A DNA stretch of 64,000 nucleotides from an uncultured Pelagibacteraceae bacterium (GCA_902634305.1 CACPJJ010000002.1:50115-114114), one strand, 5' to 3'. Positions 31,787 through 41,077 are shown, counted from the first letter of the stretch. Numbers and translations are program-made. The notes: generated by a model from the letters alone, not told the origin.

Positions 31787-33762
31787 TTGGTAGCGGAGAA
31801 GACTCAGGTTTTAAAAAATCAAATACTATAAATAGGAGAATGTTTATATTTGCAGCTGCAAAAGCTGTTGTATTCTTTGGAATAGTTGGAAGATTATTTT
31901 CTCTTCAAATCAATGAAAATAAAAAATATTTAACTTTATCAGATAAAAATAGATTAAGAGAAGCCAGGCTGCCACCTGTAAGAGGAGAATTTGTAGATTA
32001 TTTTGGTAATAGAATAGCAAAGAATCTTACCGTTTATCAATTGCATGTTGTACCAGAACAAGTAGAAGATTTTAAAACTTTAATTGTTAGATTAAAAGAT
32101 ATTTTAAATTTAAGTGATAGTCATTTACAAGAATTAATTAAAAAAAAAAATAAACAAAAACCATGGGAAACATTAATTGTATCTGAAAATTTGACATGGG
32201 ATGAATTTTCTAAAATTAATTTTTATCTCCACGAGCTATCTGGAGCAAGACCTGTTTTAACAGTTGGCAGAAACTACCCGTATAATGATACTTATACACA
32301 TGTTTTAGGATATGTTTCGGAAGCAAGTGTTGATGATTTGGTAAGCAACGAAACAATTAAGGAAAGAAATGTACCAGGACTTAGAGTTGGTAAAACAGGA
32401 TTAGAAAAAGCATTAGAAAATGAATTAATAGGAACAAATGGAGTTCAAAGGTTTGAAGTTAACGCTTATGGAAAAAGGATTAATCAAATAGATTTTAAAG
32501 AAGGTGAGCAAGGAAAAACAATAAAACTTACAATTGATACAGAAATTCAAAAATATACTCACGAACTTTTAAACAAAAGGGCTGGATCAATTTCTATTAT
32601 GGATATTTACACCGGTGAAATAATTGCAATGAACTCCTCACCATCTTTTGATCCAAATTTATTTTTATATGGTATTGAAAAAAGTAAGTGGAAAGAAATT
32701 AAAAAAGACCCATTAAAACCTTTGTTAAATAAAACTGTTTCTGGCTTATATTCACCAGGTTCTACAATTAAGCCTTTGGTAGCGCTTTCTGCTCTCGAAA
32801 ATGACGTTATAACCACAAATCTAAAAGTCAACTGTAGAGGACATAAGCACCCTTTAGAATTATATGGCATGAAATATCATTGTTGGAAAAAACAAGGACA
32901 TGGATATATGTCACTTCAAAATGCTATTAAGCAATCTTGTGATACTTATTTTTATGAAGCAGCGAGACTTCTAGGTGTAGATAGACTAAATGAAACAGCA
33001 AAAAAATTTGGTTTAGGAAATAATGTTTTAGGAGAATATTTTAACGAAAAAAAAGGTGTCGTTCCCTCAACAAAATGGAAAAAAGAAGCTATTGGTCAAA
33101 ATTGGTATTTAGGAGAAACTTTAATAAATGGTATTGGGCAAGGTTATATCCAAACAACTCCTTTGCAATTATGTTTAATGACAGCTCAACTTGCAAATGG
33201 TGGTCACAAAATTTATCCAAAAATAATTTATGAAAACAATCAAGAAAATATTGAAACTATAAAACAAAAAATGAAACTTGCTGAAGAAAATAAATTAGAA
33301 GATTCAAGTCTACTATCAGCAACTGAAAAATTATTTAAAAAAGATGAAAAAACGTATGACGCATTATATAGAAATAAGGAAAATATAAAATTTGTTTTAG
33401 ATGCGATGTTTAGATCTACAAATGAAATTTATGGAACTTCTTTTTCTTCTAGGATTGAAGATCCAAAATACCAGTTTGCAGGAAAAACTGGAACAGCCCA
33501 AGTAAAAAGAATTACTGAAGCAGAAAGAGAGCTCGATTTAAAGACAAGCCAAATCCCCTACAAAGAAAGAGATCATGCATGGTACGTTGCTTTTGGCCCA
33601 TATAAGAATCCAAGATACGCTGTTAGTATTTTAGTTGAACATGGAGGGTCCGGAAGTTCTACAGCTGCACCCATTGCAAAAAAATTATTTAAATTCGTTA
33701 TTGATAGACACGAATATAGAGAAAAAATAAATAAAAAAAATTTAGCTACTACTGATATATAA
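31783..33762 (+). CDS. mrdA: Penicillin-binding protein 2, elongation-specific transpeptidase
   Basis: PBP2 cross-links peptidoglycan during elongation with RodA. It has an N-terminal membrane anchor (about residues 22-40), a dimerisation/pedestal domain, and a transpeptidase domain with the active-site S327-T-I-K330 in SPGSTIKPL, the SCD motif in KQSCDTYFYEA, and K568-T-G in GKTGTAQ. The 659-residue length is typical. The gene overlaps mreD upstream and shares one base with rodA downstream. Confidence 0.96.
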   Translation: MIGSGEDSGFKKSNTINRRMFIFAAAKAVVFFGIVGRLFSLQINENKKYLTLSDKNRLREARLPPVRGEFVDYFGNRIAKNLTVYQLHVVPEQVEDFKTLIVRLKDILNLSDSHLQELIKKKNKQKPWETLIVSENLTWDEFSKINFYLHELSGARPVLTVGRNYPYNDTYTHVLGYVSEASVDDLVSNETIKERNVPGLRVGKTGLEKALENELIGTNGVQRFEVNAYGKRINQIDFKEGEQGKTIKLTIDTEIQKYTHELLNKRAGSISIMDIYTGEIIAMNSSPSFDPNLFLYGIEKSKWKEIKKDPLKPLLNKTVSGLYSPGSTIKPLVALSALENDVITTNLKVNCRGHKHPLELYGMKYHCWKKQGHGYMSLQNAIKQSCDTYFYEAARLLGVDRLNETAKKFGLGNNVLGEYFNEKKGVVPSTKWKKEAIGQNWYLGETLINGIGQGYIQTTPLQLCLMTAQLANGGHKIYPKIIYENNQENIETIKQKMKLAEENKLEDSSLLSATEKLFKKDEKTYDALYRNKENIKFVLDAMFRSTNEIYGTSFSSRIEDPKYQFAGKTGTAQVKRITEAERELDLKTSQIPYKERDHAWYVAFGPYKNPRYAVSILVEHGGSGSSTAAPIAKKLFKFVIDRHEYREKINKKNLATTDI

Positions 33763-34886
33763 TGTTTTTACAAAGTTCCTTATCTGATAAATCAACTTTT
33801 TTTCAAAAGTTAAGATCTCTAGATTATGTAATGCTAATTACTATTTTAATCATAGGAATAATAAGTTCATTTGCGATGTACTCAACAGATGGAGGTGAAC
33901 TAAGGTATCATTCTGAAAGTCATATAGTAAGATTTGTAGTTTTTTTTACTATGATGATTTTTATATCATTTATAAATATTAAAACATGGCATACCTTAGG
34001 TTATTTGTTTTACATAATAGTATTAGGACTTTTAATATGGGCATCATTATTTGGTATAACTGCTCAAGGATCTCAAAGATGGATTAATTTATATTTTATA
34101 AACTTACAACCATCTGAGCTTATGAAAATAGCAATTATTATTTGTTTCGCCAAATATTATCATAGAATTCAAGTTGCTCACGTAAATAGAATAAGAAATA
34201 TAATTATACCTATATTAATTTTAATTGTACCAATCTCCCTTGTAATAAGTCAGCCTGATCTTGGAACATCTATTTTAATTGCATTAAGTGGTATAATTGT
34301 TTTATGGTTAGCAGGTGTTAATATTAAATATTTTTTTTACTCGTCTTTAGTTTTTATTATTTCAGCGCCATTTGTAATTTCTTTTTTAAAACCCTATCAA
34401 AAATTAAGAATTCTAACTTTTTTTGATCCTGATAAAGACCCATTAGGCGCGGGTTATCAAATTATACAATCAAAAATTGCTGTTGGGTCTGGAGGTCTTA
34501 CTGGCAAAGGTTTTTTAAAAGGAACTCAAGGATATTTAGAATTTTTACCAGAAAAACATACAGATTTTATATTTACACTTTTCTCTGAAGAATTTGGTTT
34601 TATAGGTTCAATTTTATTGCTTATCTTATATGCAATTTTAATATTTAGAATTTTGAGAATTGGATCTTTTTCTAGAAATTTTTTTGGTAAATTTTTTTGT
34701 TTTGGTTTTGGCTCTGCAATATTCATTTATATTACTGTTAATATGTCAATGGTTTTGGGCTTACTACCTATAGTTGGATCTCCTTTGCCGATCATGTCTT
34801 ATGGCGGTTCATCAATGTTAGCAACAATGATTGGGCTAGGTATAGTTATGAGTACTAAAATCTATAGTCGACAGCTAATTTCATAA
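33762..34886 (+). CDS. rodA: Peptidoglycan glycosyltransferase RodA (SEDS family)
   Basis: RodA polymerises glycan strands from lipid II in the inner membrane. About ten membrane segments are visible, with SEDS signatures QPSELMKIAIIICFAKYY near residue 117, SQPDLGTSILIALSG near 165, and the C-terminal LPIVGSPLPIMSYGGSSML near 330. The 374-residue length is normal. It closes the mreBCD-mrdA-rodA cluster. Confidence 0.95.
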   Translation: MFLQSSLSDKSTFFQKLRSLDYVMLITILIIGIISSFAMYSTDGGELRYHSESHIVRFVVFFTMMIFISFINIKTWHTLGYLFYIIVLGLLIWASLFGITAQGSQRWINLYFINLQPSELMKIAIIICFAKYYHRIQVAHVNRIRNIIIPILILIVPISLVISQPDLGTSILIALSGIIVLWLAGVNIKYFFYSSLVFIISAPFVISFLKPYQKLRILTFFDPDKDPLGAGYQIIQSKIAVGSGGLTGKGFLKGTQGYLEFLPEKHTDFIFTLFSEEFGFIGSILLLILYAILIFRILRIGSFSRNFFGKFFCFGFGSAIFIYITVNMSMVLGLLPIVGSPLPIMSYGGSSMLATMIGLGIVMSTKIYSRQLIS

Positions 34887-34948
34887 ATTAAATTAAGTAT
34901 AATTTGTCACTTTAAATAATTTCAAATAAATATGTATTATAAACAATA

Positions 34949-36193
34949 ATGACAAATAAATTTAAAATTGGAATTGTAGGAGCTGGAATACAAGGTGTAT
35001 GTAATGCACTTTTTTTGCAAAAAAAAGGTTTTCAAGTAACTCTATTTGACAGAGAGGAGCCAGGAAACCAAGCAGCCTCATATGGTAATGCAGGACATTT
35101 TTCACCTTATGCCTCAGTACCAGTAAATAGACCAGATATTTTAAGCGATGTTCCTGCGATGCTTTTAAGTTCAACTGGACCTTTGGCATTAAAATGGAAC
35201 TATGTTCCAAAAATGCTTCCTTGGTTTATAAAATTTATAAAGAGCTGTAGTAAAAAAAATATGATGCATACAGCAAAATATATGCATCAAATATTAGATT
35301 TAGCTTTACCTGCATATGATGAATTATTTGAGGAAATTGATCTATCTGGATTGGTAGAAAATAAAGGTATCATGTATATCTGGAACGATCAAAATCTTAA
35401 AAGTAGAGAGTTAGAAATTAACATAAGAAATGAAATAGGAGCCGAACAACAATTACTAAGCAAAAGTGAGATACACGATCTAGAGCCTAATATTAAAAAT
35501 ATTTATCATGCTGGAGTTTTTTATAAAAAAGCACGACACGCAAGAAACCCAGGAAAAATTTGGGTAAAATTATTTGAAAGTTTTGTAAAAAAAGGTGGAA
35601 AATTTTTAAAATTAAATATTAAAAAATTAGACTTTGATGAGAATAATCCTGTAGTAAGATCAGAAACTCAAAGATTTATTTTTGATAAATTAGTTATTTG
35701 TTGTGGAGCATTTTCAAAAAAACTAACAGACAATTTACATGAAAATATTCCACTAGATACCGAAAGAGGTTATCATATACATTTTAAAGGTTTTGAAAAT
35801 TTGATTTCACGACCTGTTGTTTTCCAGAATAGAGGTTTTGGCATGACTCCTATGGAACAAGGATTAAGAGTTGTTGGTACTGTTGAGTTTGGAGGTTTAA
35901 ATAATCCTATTTCAAAATCTAGAATAAAAAATTTAGTTGATAATGCAAAATTTTTGTTAGATGGTTTGCCAGATCTTCATGATGATGAGTGGTTAGGATT
36001 TAGGCCAACACTGCCAGATTATCTACCTGTTATAGGACCTTCTAAAAATTATAATAATGTTTTCTACTCTTTTGGCCACCACCATTTAGGATGGACTTTA
36101 GCCGCTATATCTGGGAAGATAATTTCTAAAATGATTTCAAATGAGAATACTAATTTAGATTTAGAACCATACAGTTCTTTAAGATTTTCTTAA
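34949..36193 (+). CDS. FAD-dependent oxidoreductase, D-amino acid dehydrogenase (DadA) type
   Basis: The DAO-fold flavoprotein probably deaminates D-amino acids or a related amine to the oxo acid and passes electrons to the respiratory chain. The FAD-binding motif GAGIQG is at residues 11-16, followed by an acidic strand end (LFDRE). The C-terminal FAD/substrate motif is near 365-395 (LGFRPTLPDYLPVIGPS; YSFGHHHLGWTLA). The 414-residue length fits DadA. It starts a new transcript with a TATAAT at 34898-34903 and is followed 3 bases later by a DMT permease. The natural substrate (D-amino acid, hydroxyproline, sarcosine-like) is unsure. Confidence 0.8.
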   Translation: MTNKFKIGIVGAGIQGVCNALFLQKKGFQVTLFDREEPGNQAASYGNAGHFSPYASVPVNRPDILSDVPAMLLSSTGPLALKWNYVPKMLPWFIKFIKSCSKKNMMHTAKYMHQILDLALPAYDELFEEIDLSGLVENKGIMYIWNDQNLKSRELEINIRNEIGAEQQLLSKSEIHDLEPNIKNIYHAGVFYKKARHARNPGKIWVKLFESFVKKGGKFLKLNIKKLDFDENNPVVRSETQRFIFDKLVICCGAFSKKLTDNLHENIPLDTERGYHIHFKGFENLISRPVVFQNRGFGMTPMEQGLRVVGTVEFGGLNNPISKSRIKNLVDNAKFLLDGLPDLHDDEWLGFRPTLPDYLPVIGPSKNYNNVFYSFGHHHLGWTLAAISGKIISKMISNENTNLDLEPYSSLRFS

Positions 36194-36196
36194 TTC

Positions 36197-37096
36197 GTGA
36201 AAAACAATAATAATCTTGCTTATTTTATCTTAATTCTGACTACTATATTCTGGTCTGGAAATTTTATAGTTGGAAAAGCAGCAAGTATGTTTCAAATTCC
36301 TCCTTTTTCTTTAAACTTTTACAGATGGTTTTTTGCGGGATTAATTTTACTTCCATTTACATATAAAGAAATAATAAACAATAAAAAATATGTTTTAGAA
36401 AATTTAGGTTTTTTTATAATATTGGGAATAACAAGTATAACAATATTTAATTCTATTGTTTATTATTCATTGTATTACACGCAGGTTATTAGTGGAATTT
36501 TAATGATTTCAACCATTCCTGTTTGGATAATTTTTATTTCTTCAATTTTAAGAATAGAAAAAACAAATATTTTTCAAATTATTGGGGTTATTTTATCTTT
36601 AACTGGAGTAATTTTTATTATTACAAAGGCTGATGTAAATTTAATAAAAAATTTAAATTTTAATAAGGGAGATTTATCAATGGTTGTTGCCATGTTTTCT
36701 TGGGCAATTTATTCTGCTCTTTTAAAGAGTAAAAAATATAAAATTTCTCAAATGTCTTTATTAGAAGTTGTAATTATTTGTGGATTAGTTTTTTTAATAC
36801 CAGTTTATTTTATTGAAATGAGAATGGGTAACCCAATTGTTTTAGGAAAACCATTTTATCTAATTTTAGCATATGTAGTTATTTTTCCTGGATTAGCAGC
36901 ATTCTTTTTTTGGATAAAGGGAATTTCAATTATTGGAGCTAACAGAGCTGGAATATTTTTACATTTAATGCCAATTATGGGAGCAATAATGGCAATGTTA
37001 ATTTTTGACGAAAAGTTTATGTTCTATCATATATGGGGAGCAATATTTATTATTGCAGGTATAACACTTTCAAATAAAAAAAAATTAAATGCTTAA
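36197..37096 (+). CDS. DMT-superfamily (EamA) permease
   Basis: This 299-residue protein has ten predicted membrane helices in two EamA repeats, the usual topology of drug/metabolite transporters that export amino acids or nucleosides. The start is GTG, 3 bases after the flavoprotein stop. The motif FWSGNFIVGKAA near residue 18 is typical of the first repeat. Its gene overlaps the following dehydrogenase by 8 bases. The substrate is unknown. Confidence 0.82.
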   Translation: MKNNNNLAYFILILTTIFWSGNFIVGKAASMFQIPPFSLNFYRWFFAGLILLPFTYKEIINNKKYVLENLGFFIILGITSITIFNSIVYYSLYYTQVISGILMISTIPVWIIFISSILRIEKTNIFQIIGVILSLTGVIFIITKADVNLIKNLNFNKGDLSMVVAMFSWAIYSALLKSKKYKISQMSLLEVVIICGLVFLIPVYFIEMRMGNPIVLGKPFYLILAYVVIFPGLAAFFFWIKGISIIGANRAGIFLHLMPIMGAIMAMLIFDEKFMFYHIWGAIFIIAGITLSNKKKLNA

Positions 37097-38039
37097 AGTA
37101 GCTATATTAGACGATTATCAAAACGTTTCCCAGGAGTTTGTTGATTTAAAAAAACTATCTGGAAAATATGAAATAATAGTTTTTAGTGAGCCATTCATTG
37201 ATGAAAATGATGTTATAGAACAACTACGAGATTTTGAAGCATTATTAATAATGAGAGAAAGAACAAAAATTACTGAAAATATAATTGCTAAATTAAAAAA
37301 ACTAAAATTTATCATTACAAGTGGAATGAAAAATAAAGCAATCGATTTGGTTGCAGCAAAAAAAAGAAAAATAATTGTTTGTGGTACTGAAATAAATTCA
37401 AACCCAACTTGTGAATTGACTTGGGCTTTAATGTTAGGTCTTGCAAGAAATATTAAGCCAGAAATTGACAATATGTATCAAGGATATTGGCAAACAACAG
37501 TGGGGGTCGAATTAAAAGGTAAAATTTTAGGATTAGTTGGACTTGGAAAAGTAGGCTCACAAGTAGCAAAAATAGGAAAAGCTTTTGGTATGCAAGTTAT
37601 GGCGTGGAGCGAAAATCTAATTTTGGATAAATGTAAAGAACTTGATGTTTTGCCCTCAAGTAAAGAAGATTTAATTCAAAATGCAGATTTTATTTCAATT
37701 CATGTCCAAGGAGGAGAAAGATATAAAAACTGCTTTACACTTAAAGAATTTGATAAGATGAAAAAAAGTGCCTTCTTAATTAATACTTCTAGAGGACCAA
37801 TAGTTAATGAAGATGATTTAATAATTGCTTTATCAACAAATGCCATCGCGGGTGCTGGAATAGATGTTTACGAAAAGGAGCCATTACCATCAAACCATAA
37901 ACTAAGATTTATTCCAAATGCATTGATACTTCCACATATTGGCTATGTAACTGCTGAAAATTATTCTATATTTTACTCACAAATGATTGAAAATTTAGAT
38001 GCATGTGTATCTGACAAACCAATTAGGATTATTCAATAA
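37089..38039 (+). CDS. D-2-hydroxyacid dehydrogenase, NAD-binding
   Basis: The protein belongs to the family of phosphoglycerate, glycerate and hydroxypyruvate dehydrogenases. The Rossmann motif GLGKVGSQVA begins near residue 152. The catalytic set is the Arg in INTSRGPIVNE, the Glu in DVYEKEPLP and the His in LPHIGYVT. At 316 residues it lacks the ACT or ASB regulatory domains of SerA, so it is more likely a hydroxypyruvate/glyoxylate or other 2-ketoacid reductase than the serine-pathway enzyme. It shares an operon with the flavoprotein and DMT permease upstream and msrB one base downstream. Confidence 0.85.
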   Translation: MLKVAILDDYQNVSQEFVDLKKLSGKYEIIVFSEPFIDENDVIEQLRDFEALLIMRERTKITENIIAKLKKLKFIITSGMKNKAIDLVAAKKRKIIVCGTEINSNPTCELTWALMLGLARNIKPEIDNMYQGYWQTTVGVELKGKILGLVGLGKVGSQVAKIGKAFGMQVMAWSENLILDKCKELDVLPSSKEDLIQNADFISIHVQGGERYKNCFTLKEFDKMKKSAFLINTSRGPIVNEDDLIIALSTNAIAGAGIDVYEKEPLPSNHKLRFIPNALILPHIGYVTAENYSIFYSQMIENLDACVSDKPIRIIQ

Positions 38040-38040
38040 T

Positions 38041-38412
38041 ATGAAAAAAAAAAATGAAAACCTAACTGATGATCAAAAGTTAATTTTATTTGAAGAGGGA
38101 ACTGAACCTCCAGGATCTAGTGGATTAAATAGTGAAAAAAGAGAAGGAAGTTACCATTGTGCAAATTGTGGTATAAAACTTTTTGAATCTAACACAAAGT
38201 ATGAGAGCGGATCAGGTTGGCCATCATTTTATAAAAGTTTACCAGATGTATTTGAAACAAAAACAGATCATTTACTAGGTTATGCTAGAACCGAATATCA
38301 TTGTAAGAATTGTGGTGGACACCATGGGCATATATTTGATGATGGTCCTGATCCTACCGGCAAAAGATACTGCAATAATGGTGTTTGTTTAGTTTTTAAA
38401 AAAAAAACTTAA
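38041..38412 (+). CDS. msrB: Peptide-methionine (R)-S-oxide reductase
   Basis: MsrB reduces the R epimer of methionine sulfoxide in proteins. Zinc-site CxxC pairs are in HCANCGIKLF and HCKNCGGHHGH, and the family motif SGSGWPSFYKSL lies near residue 58. The catalytic-region cysteine stands in RYCNNGVCL close to the C-terminus. I chose the ATG at 38041 (123 residues); an upstream start at 37999 would lie inside the dehydrogenase gene and add residues unlike the family. Its stop is adjacent to that of the convergent glutaredoxin gene. Confidence 0.95.
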   Translation: MKKKNENLTDDQKLILFEEGTEPPGSSGLNSEKREGSYHCANCGIKLFESNTKYESGSGWPSFYKSLPDVFETKTDHLLGYARTEYHCKNCGGHHGHIFDDGPDPTGKRYCNNGVCLVFKKKT

Positions 38413-38667
38413 TTATTTAAGAATATTATTTAATTCTCCAGTTTTTTCTAATTCTCTTAATTCCACATAACCACCTACGTGATGATCATCAAAAAATATT
38501 TGAGGAATTGTTCTTTTTCCATTGGCTTTTTTAATCATTTCATCTCTCAATCCATCTTTTGTTGAGATATCTATTTCTTTGTAAGAAAGATTATTTCTTG
38601 CAAATAATCTTTTTGCGGCATCACAGAAATTACACAATGGACCTGTGTACATGGTTATATTTTTCAT
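38413..38667 (-). CDS. grxC: Glutaredoxin (GrxC type)
   Basis: The 84-residue thioredoxin-fold protein reduces disulfides with glutathione. The active site is CNFC at residues 12-15, a dithiol variant of the usual CPYC. The cis-proline segment RTIPQIFFDD and the glutathione-binding HVGGYVELREL are present. It converges on msrB with no intervening base, so the two sulfur-redox repair genes sit tail to tail. Confidence 0.93.
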   Translation of the reverse strand: MKNITMYTGPLCNFCDAAKRLFARNNLSYKEIDISTKDGLRDEMIKKANGKRTIPQIFFDDHHVGGYVELRELEKTGELNNILK

Positions 38668-38670
38668 AGT

Positions 38671-38964
38671 TTATATATAGTCATTTTTTTTTAATTTTCT
38701 TCTTATTTCTTTTCTTGATAATTCAAACTTTTTTCTATGTTTTATACTTTGATTTTTAGCTCTTTTTCTCCATAGCTTGAAAGAAGATGGCTTTAAAGAT
38801 TTTCTCATTATTTTGATAACTTCTGTTTCTGATTTTCCAGTCTTTTTTTTTATATCTTCAAAAGTTACTCTATCAGCCCAGGCTGCCCAGATAACCCAAT
38901 CTGGACTATCCGTTTTTGGTTCAGGATTTTTTACTCTAGTTACTGGCCTGTGACTTTTTTTCAT
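38671..38964 (-). CDS. Small basic protein of the DUF2805/TIGR03643 type
   Basis: From the ATG at 38964 the protein has 97 residues; a longer frame to 39027 adds a hydrophobic leader unlike the rest and is probably not used. The core DWVIWAAWADRVTFEDIKKKTG, positions 21-42 in part, then EVIKIMRKSLKPSSFKLWRKR, looks like a small helix-turn-helix-like domain. I recognise the pattern as the TIGR03643 family, of unknown function. A very basic C-terminal tail could bind nucleic acid. It lies 3 bases upstream of the glutaredoxin gene on the same strand. Confidence 0.65.
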   Translation of the reverse strand: MKKSHRPVTRVKNPEPKTDSPDWVIWAAWADRVTFEDIKKKTGKSETEVIKIMRKSLKPSSFKLWRKRAKNQSIKHRKKFELSRKEIRRKLKKNDYI

Positions 38965-39031
38965 AGTTTTTTTAATAAATATTAAAAAAATGTCTAATGC
39001 AATTTTAATAAGGTGTGGTATATTCACTTTA

Positions 39032-39078
39032 GATAGTCCTATCTAGCCATCTTTAGCTCCCGGTTTTTTAGGACTATC
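39032..39078. repeat. Perfect 10-bp inverted repeat upstream of the LysE-type exporter
   Basis: GATAGTCCTA (39032-39041) and TAGGACTATC (39069-39078) are perfect reverse complements separated by 27 bases, and the right arm ends 6 bases before the ATG at 39085. The loop contains TAGC twice and a CCCGG patch that is unusually GC-rich for the region. As RNA it would fold over the ribosome-binding region; as DNA it could be a dimeric regulator's operator between the divergent genes. Confidence 0.55.
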
Positions 39079-39084
39079 CATAAA

Positions 39085-39699
39085 ATGCTTCCCCTTGAAT
39101 ATTTTTTATTTTTACAAATAATACTTTTTCTATTCATTACTCCAGGGACTCCTAGAATTGTAATTATTTCATACTCTATGAATTATGGAGTTAAAAAATG
39201 CATATGGACTGCTCTAGGGGACGTTACAGCAAATATTTTTCAAGCAACTCTGGTTATATTTGTTATTGGATCTTTCATTTCAGATCATCCATTGTTCTTG
39301 ACTACTTTTAAATGGATTGGGGTAGTTTATATAAGTTATCTTGCATACGATATTTATAACTCCAAACCAAAAAATATAAATTCAAATGAAATTTTGGAAA
39401 AAAGTCTTATTTCTTTTTTTAAAGATGGCTTTGTAGTTGCTGGAACAAGTCCGAAAGCTTGGATGTTTTTTCCATTTATTTTTCCACAGTTTATTGATTT
39501 TAATTCAAATTATATTGTTCAATTCTTAATTTTAATTACAACTTATGTTTTATTAGATTTTTTATCTTTAGTTGCGTATGCAATTCTTGCAAAAAAACTA
39601 ATTGTTTGGTTAAAAGCAAATCCAAAAACTATCAACACAATTTCAGCGTGTGTTTTAATTATAATTGCAATAATAATCGCAATAACTCAGCAATATTAA
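39085..39699 (+). CDS. LysE/RhtB-family amino acid exporter
   Basis: This 204-residue inner membrane protein has about six hydrophobic segments and the LysE-family signature early in the chain (FLFITPGTPRIVIISYSMNYG near residues 14-34, with a PGP-like PGTP). Family members export lysine, homoserine, threonine or other metabolites. It stands alone, divergent from the DUF2805-type gene, with an inverted repeat directly before its start codon that may regulate it. The substrate is unknown. Confidence 0.8.
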   Translation: MLPLEYFLFLQIILFLFITPGTPRIVIISYSMNYGVKKCIWTALGDVTANIFQATLVIFVIGSFISDHPLFLTTFKWIGVVYISYLAYDIYNSKPKNINSNEILEKSLISFFKDGFVVAGTSPKAWMFFPFIFPQFIDFNSNYIVQFLILITTYVLLDFLSLVAYAILAKKLIVWLKANPKTINTISACVLIIIAIIIAITQQY

Positions 39700-39756
39700 T
39701 ATTTTGCAAAGGTCAAATACAAAAACAGCATATTGTTTTTTTAACCAATTAATTGT

Positions 39757-39775
39757 TTAATTAAGCTTTAATTAA
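39757..39775 (+). repeat. AT-rich inverted repeat in the livK leader
   Basis: Two copies of TTAATTAA (39757-39764 and 39768-39775) flank GCT and can form an 8-bp hairpin 17 bases before the livK ATG, just upstream of the AGAGAGG Shine-Dalgarno. AT content makes the stem weak, so its role is uncertain. Confidence 0.35.
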
Positions 39776-39792
39776 TTAGAGAGAGGAAATAA

Positions 39793-41031
39793 ATGAAAAT
39801 AAAAAACATTATAATTACATTTTTTTCTGCAATTGCACTTTTATTATCTACAGCAACTGTTTCTTTTGCTAAAGTTGTTGGAGATAAAATTATTTTAGGT
39901 GCAGCTGTTTCGCTTACAGGTAAATATTCATCAAATGGTGTTCATACTCAAAACGGCTACAATATGGCTGTGGATAGAATTAACAGCATGGGTGGTATTA
40001 AAGTTGGTGGAAAAACTTATAAATTTGATATTATTTACTACGATGATGAATCAAATCCGAAAAGAGCAGCACAACTTGCAGAAAGATTAATTAGTCAAGA
40101 TAAAGTCGAATTTATGCTTGGGCCTTACAGTTCAGGTTTAACAAAAGCTATGGCTCCTGTTACTGAAAAGTACGGAGTGCCAATGGTTGAGGCAAACGGT
40201 GCATCTAGATCTTTGTTCACAAAAGGATACAAATATCTATTTGCTGTTTTAGCACCAGCAAACTTATATCTTGATGTAGCAATTAGAACTGCTGTAGAGT
40301 TAAATGGTGGAAAAGGTGTAAAAATTGCACAAGCTTTTGAGCAAGACGCTTTTTCACAAGACGTAAGATTAGGTATTTTAGATGCAGCAAAAGAGACTGG
40401 ATCTGAAATTATAATTGACGATAAATTGCCAAAAGAGCTTAACGATATGGCTGCAACTTTAGTTAAAGTAAAGCAGATGAAGCCAGACGTTCTTGTTGTG
40501 TCAGGTCATACAAAAGGCGCTTTGACTGCTATTAGGCAAATAGCCGAAATGAAAGTCGATGTTCCAATGCTTGCGATGACACACTGTGATGCTGCAAAAC
40601 TATCTAAACAACATGGTAAAAATTCTCAATATGCTTTATGCGCTTCTCAATGGCACAAGACTTTAACCTACAAAGATAAGTGGTTTAAAGATGGTATGAC
40701 ATATGATGCAGACTTTACTAAAATGTTTGGATATGCACCACCATATCAAGCCGCTGAGTCTTCAGCTGCTTTATTGGTTTTTAAAGACGCATTTGAAAGA
40801 GCTAATTCTTTTGATCAAAAGAAAGTAAGAGACGCTCTTGCTGCTACTGATATGCAAACTTTTTATGGAAACATAAAATTTGCTCCAGGTGGTCAAAACG
40901 TATCTAAACCAATGGTACTATTCCAAGTTATTTGTGATAGCTCTGGAAAATGTGAAAACAAAGTTGTTGCTCCACTTAAGTGGGCTTCTGCTAAGTTAAT
41001 TCATCCAGTACCTAAGTGGTCTGAAAGATAA
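39793..41031 (+). CDS. livK: Branched-chain/amide-type ABC transporter substrate-binding protein (system 1)
   Basis: This periplasmic solute receptor of the LivK type I fold has 412 residues. A signal peptide covers about 1-27 (IIITFFSAIALLLSTATVSFA). The ligand region begins IILGAAVSLTGKYSSNG, and the core motif YYDDESNPKRAAQLAERLI near 76-94 is typical. A purine-rich Shine-Dalgarno precedes the ATG. The gene is separated from its permease genes livHMGF by a strong terminator, which should make receptor mRNA more abundant than transporter mRNA. The ligand could be a branched-chain amino acid but also an amide, urea or other compound; this family is broad. Confidence 0.88.
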   Translation: MKIKNIIITFFSAIALLLSTATVSFAKVVGDKIILGAAVSLTGKYSSNGVHTQNGYNMAVDRINSMGGIKVGGKTYKFDIIYYDDESNPKRAAQLAERLISQDKVEFMLGPYSSGLTKAMAPVTEKYGVPMVEANGASRSLFTKGYKYLFAVLAPANLYLDVAIRTAVELNGGKGVKIAQAFEQDAFSQDVRLGILDAAKETGSEIIIDDKLPKELNDMAATLVKVKQMKPDVLVVSGHTKGALTAIRQIAEMKVDVPMLAMTHCDAAKLSKQHGKNSQYALCASQWHKTLTYKDKWFKDGMTYDADFTKMFGYAPPYQAAESSAALLVFKDAFERANSFDQKKVRDALAATDMQTFYGNIKFAPGGQNVSKPMVLFQVICDSSGKCENKVVAPLKWASAKLIHPVPKWSER

Positions 41032-41045
41032 TAACCAATCTATAA

Positions 41046-41077
41046 ATACCCCCTAAAACCTAGGGGGTATTTTTTTT
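41046..41077 (+). terminator. Strong intrinsic terminator between livK and livH
   Basis: ATACCCCCTA (41046-41055) pairs perfectly with TAGGGGGTAT (41061-41070) around a 5-base loop and is followed by seven T. It lies within the first liv operon, 11 bases before the livH start, so livHMGF expression depends on read-through. Confidence 0.92.

Noticed and set aside
38965..39027. N-terminal hydrophobic extension of the DUF2805/TIGR03643-type protein
   Set aside because: The extension would make a lone membrane helix before a basic domain that needs none, and a good internal ATG at 38964 matches the start of the conserved part.
39757..39775. A riboswitch in the livK leader
   Set aside because: The only structure is an AT-only 8-bp stem. 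There is no conserved GC-containing core, so I list it only as a weak inverted repeat.
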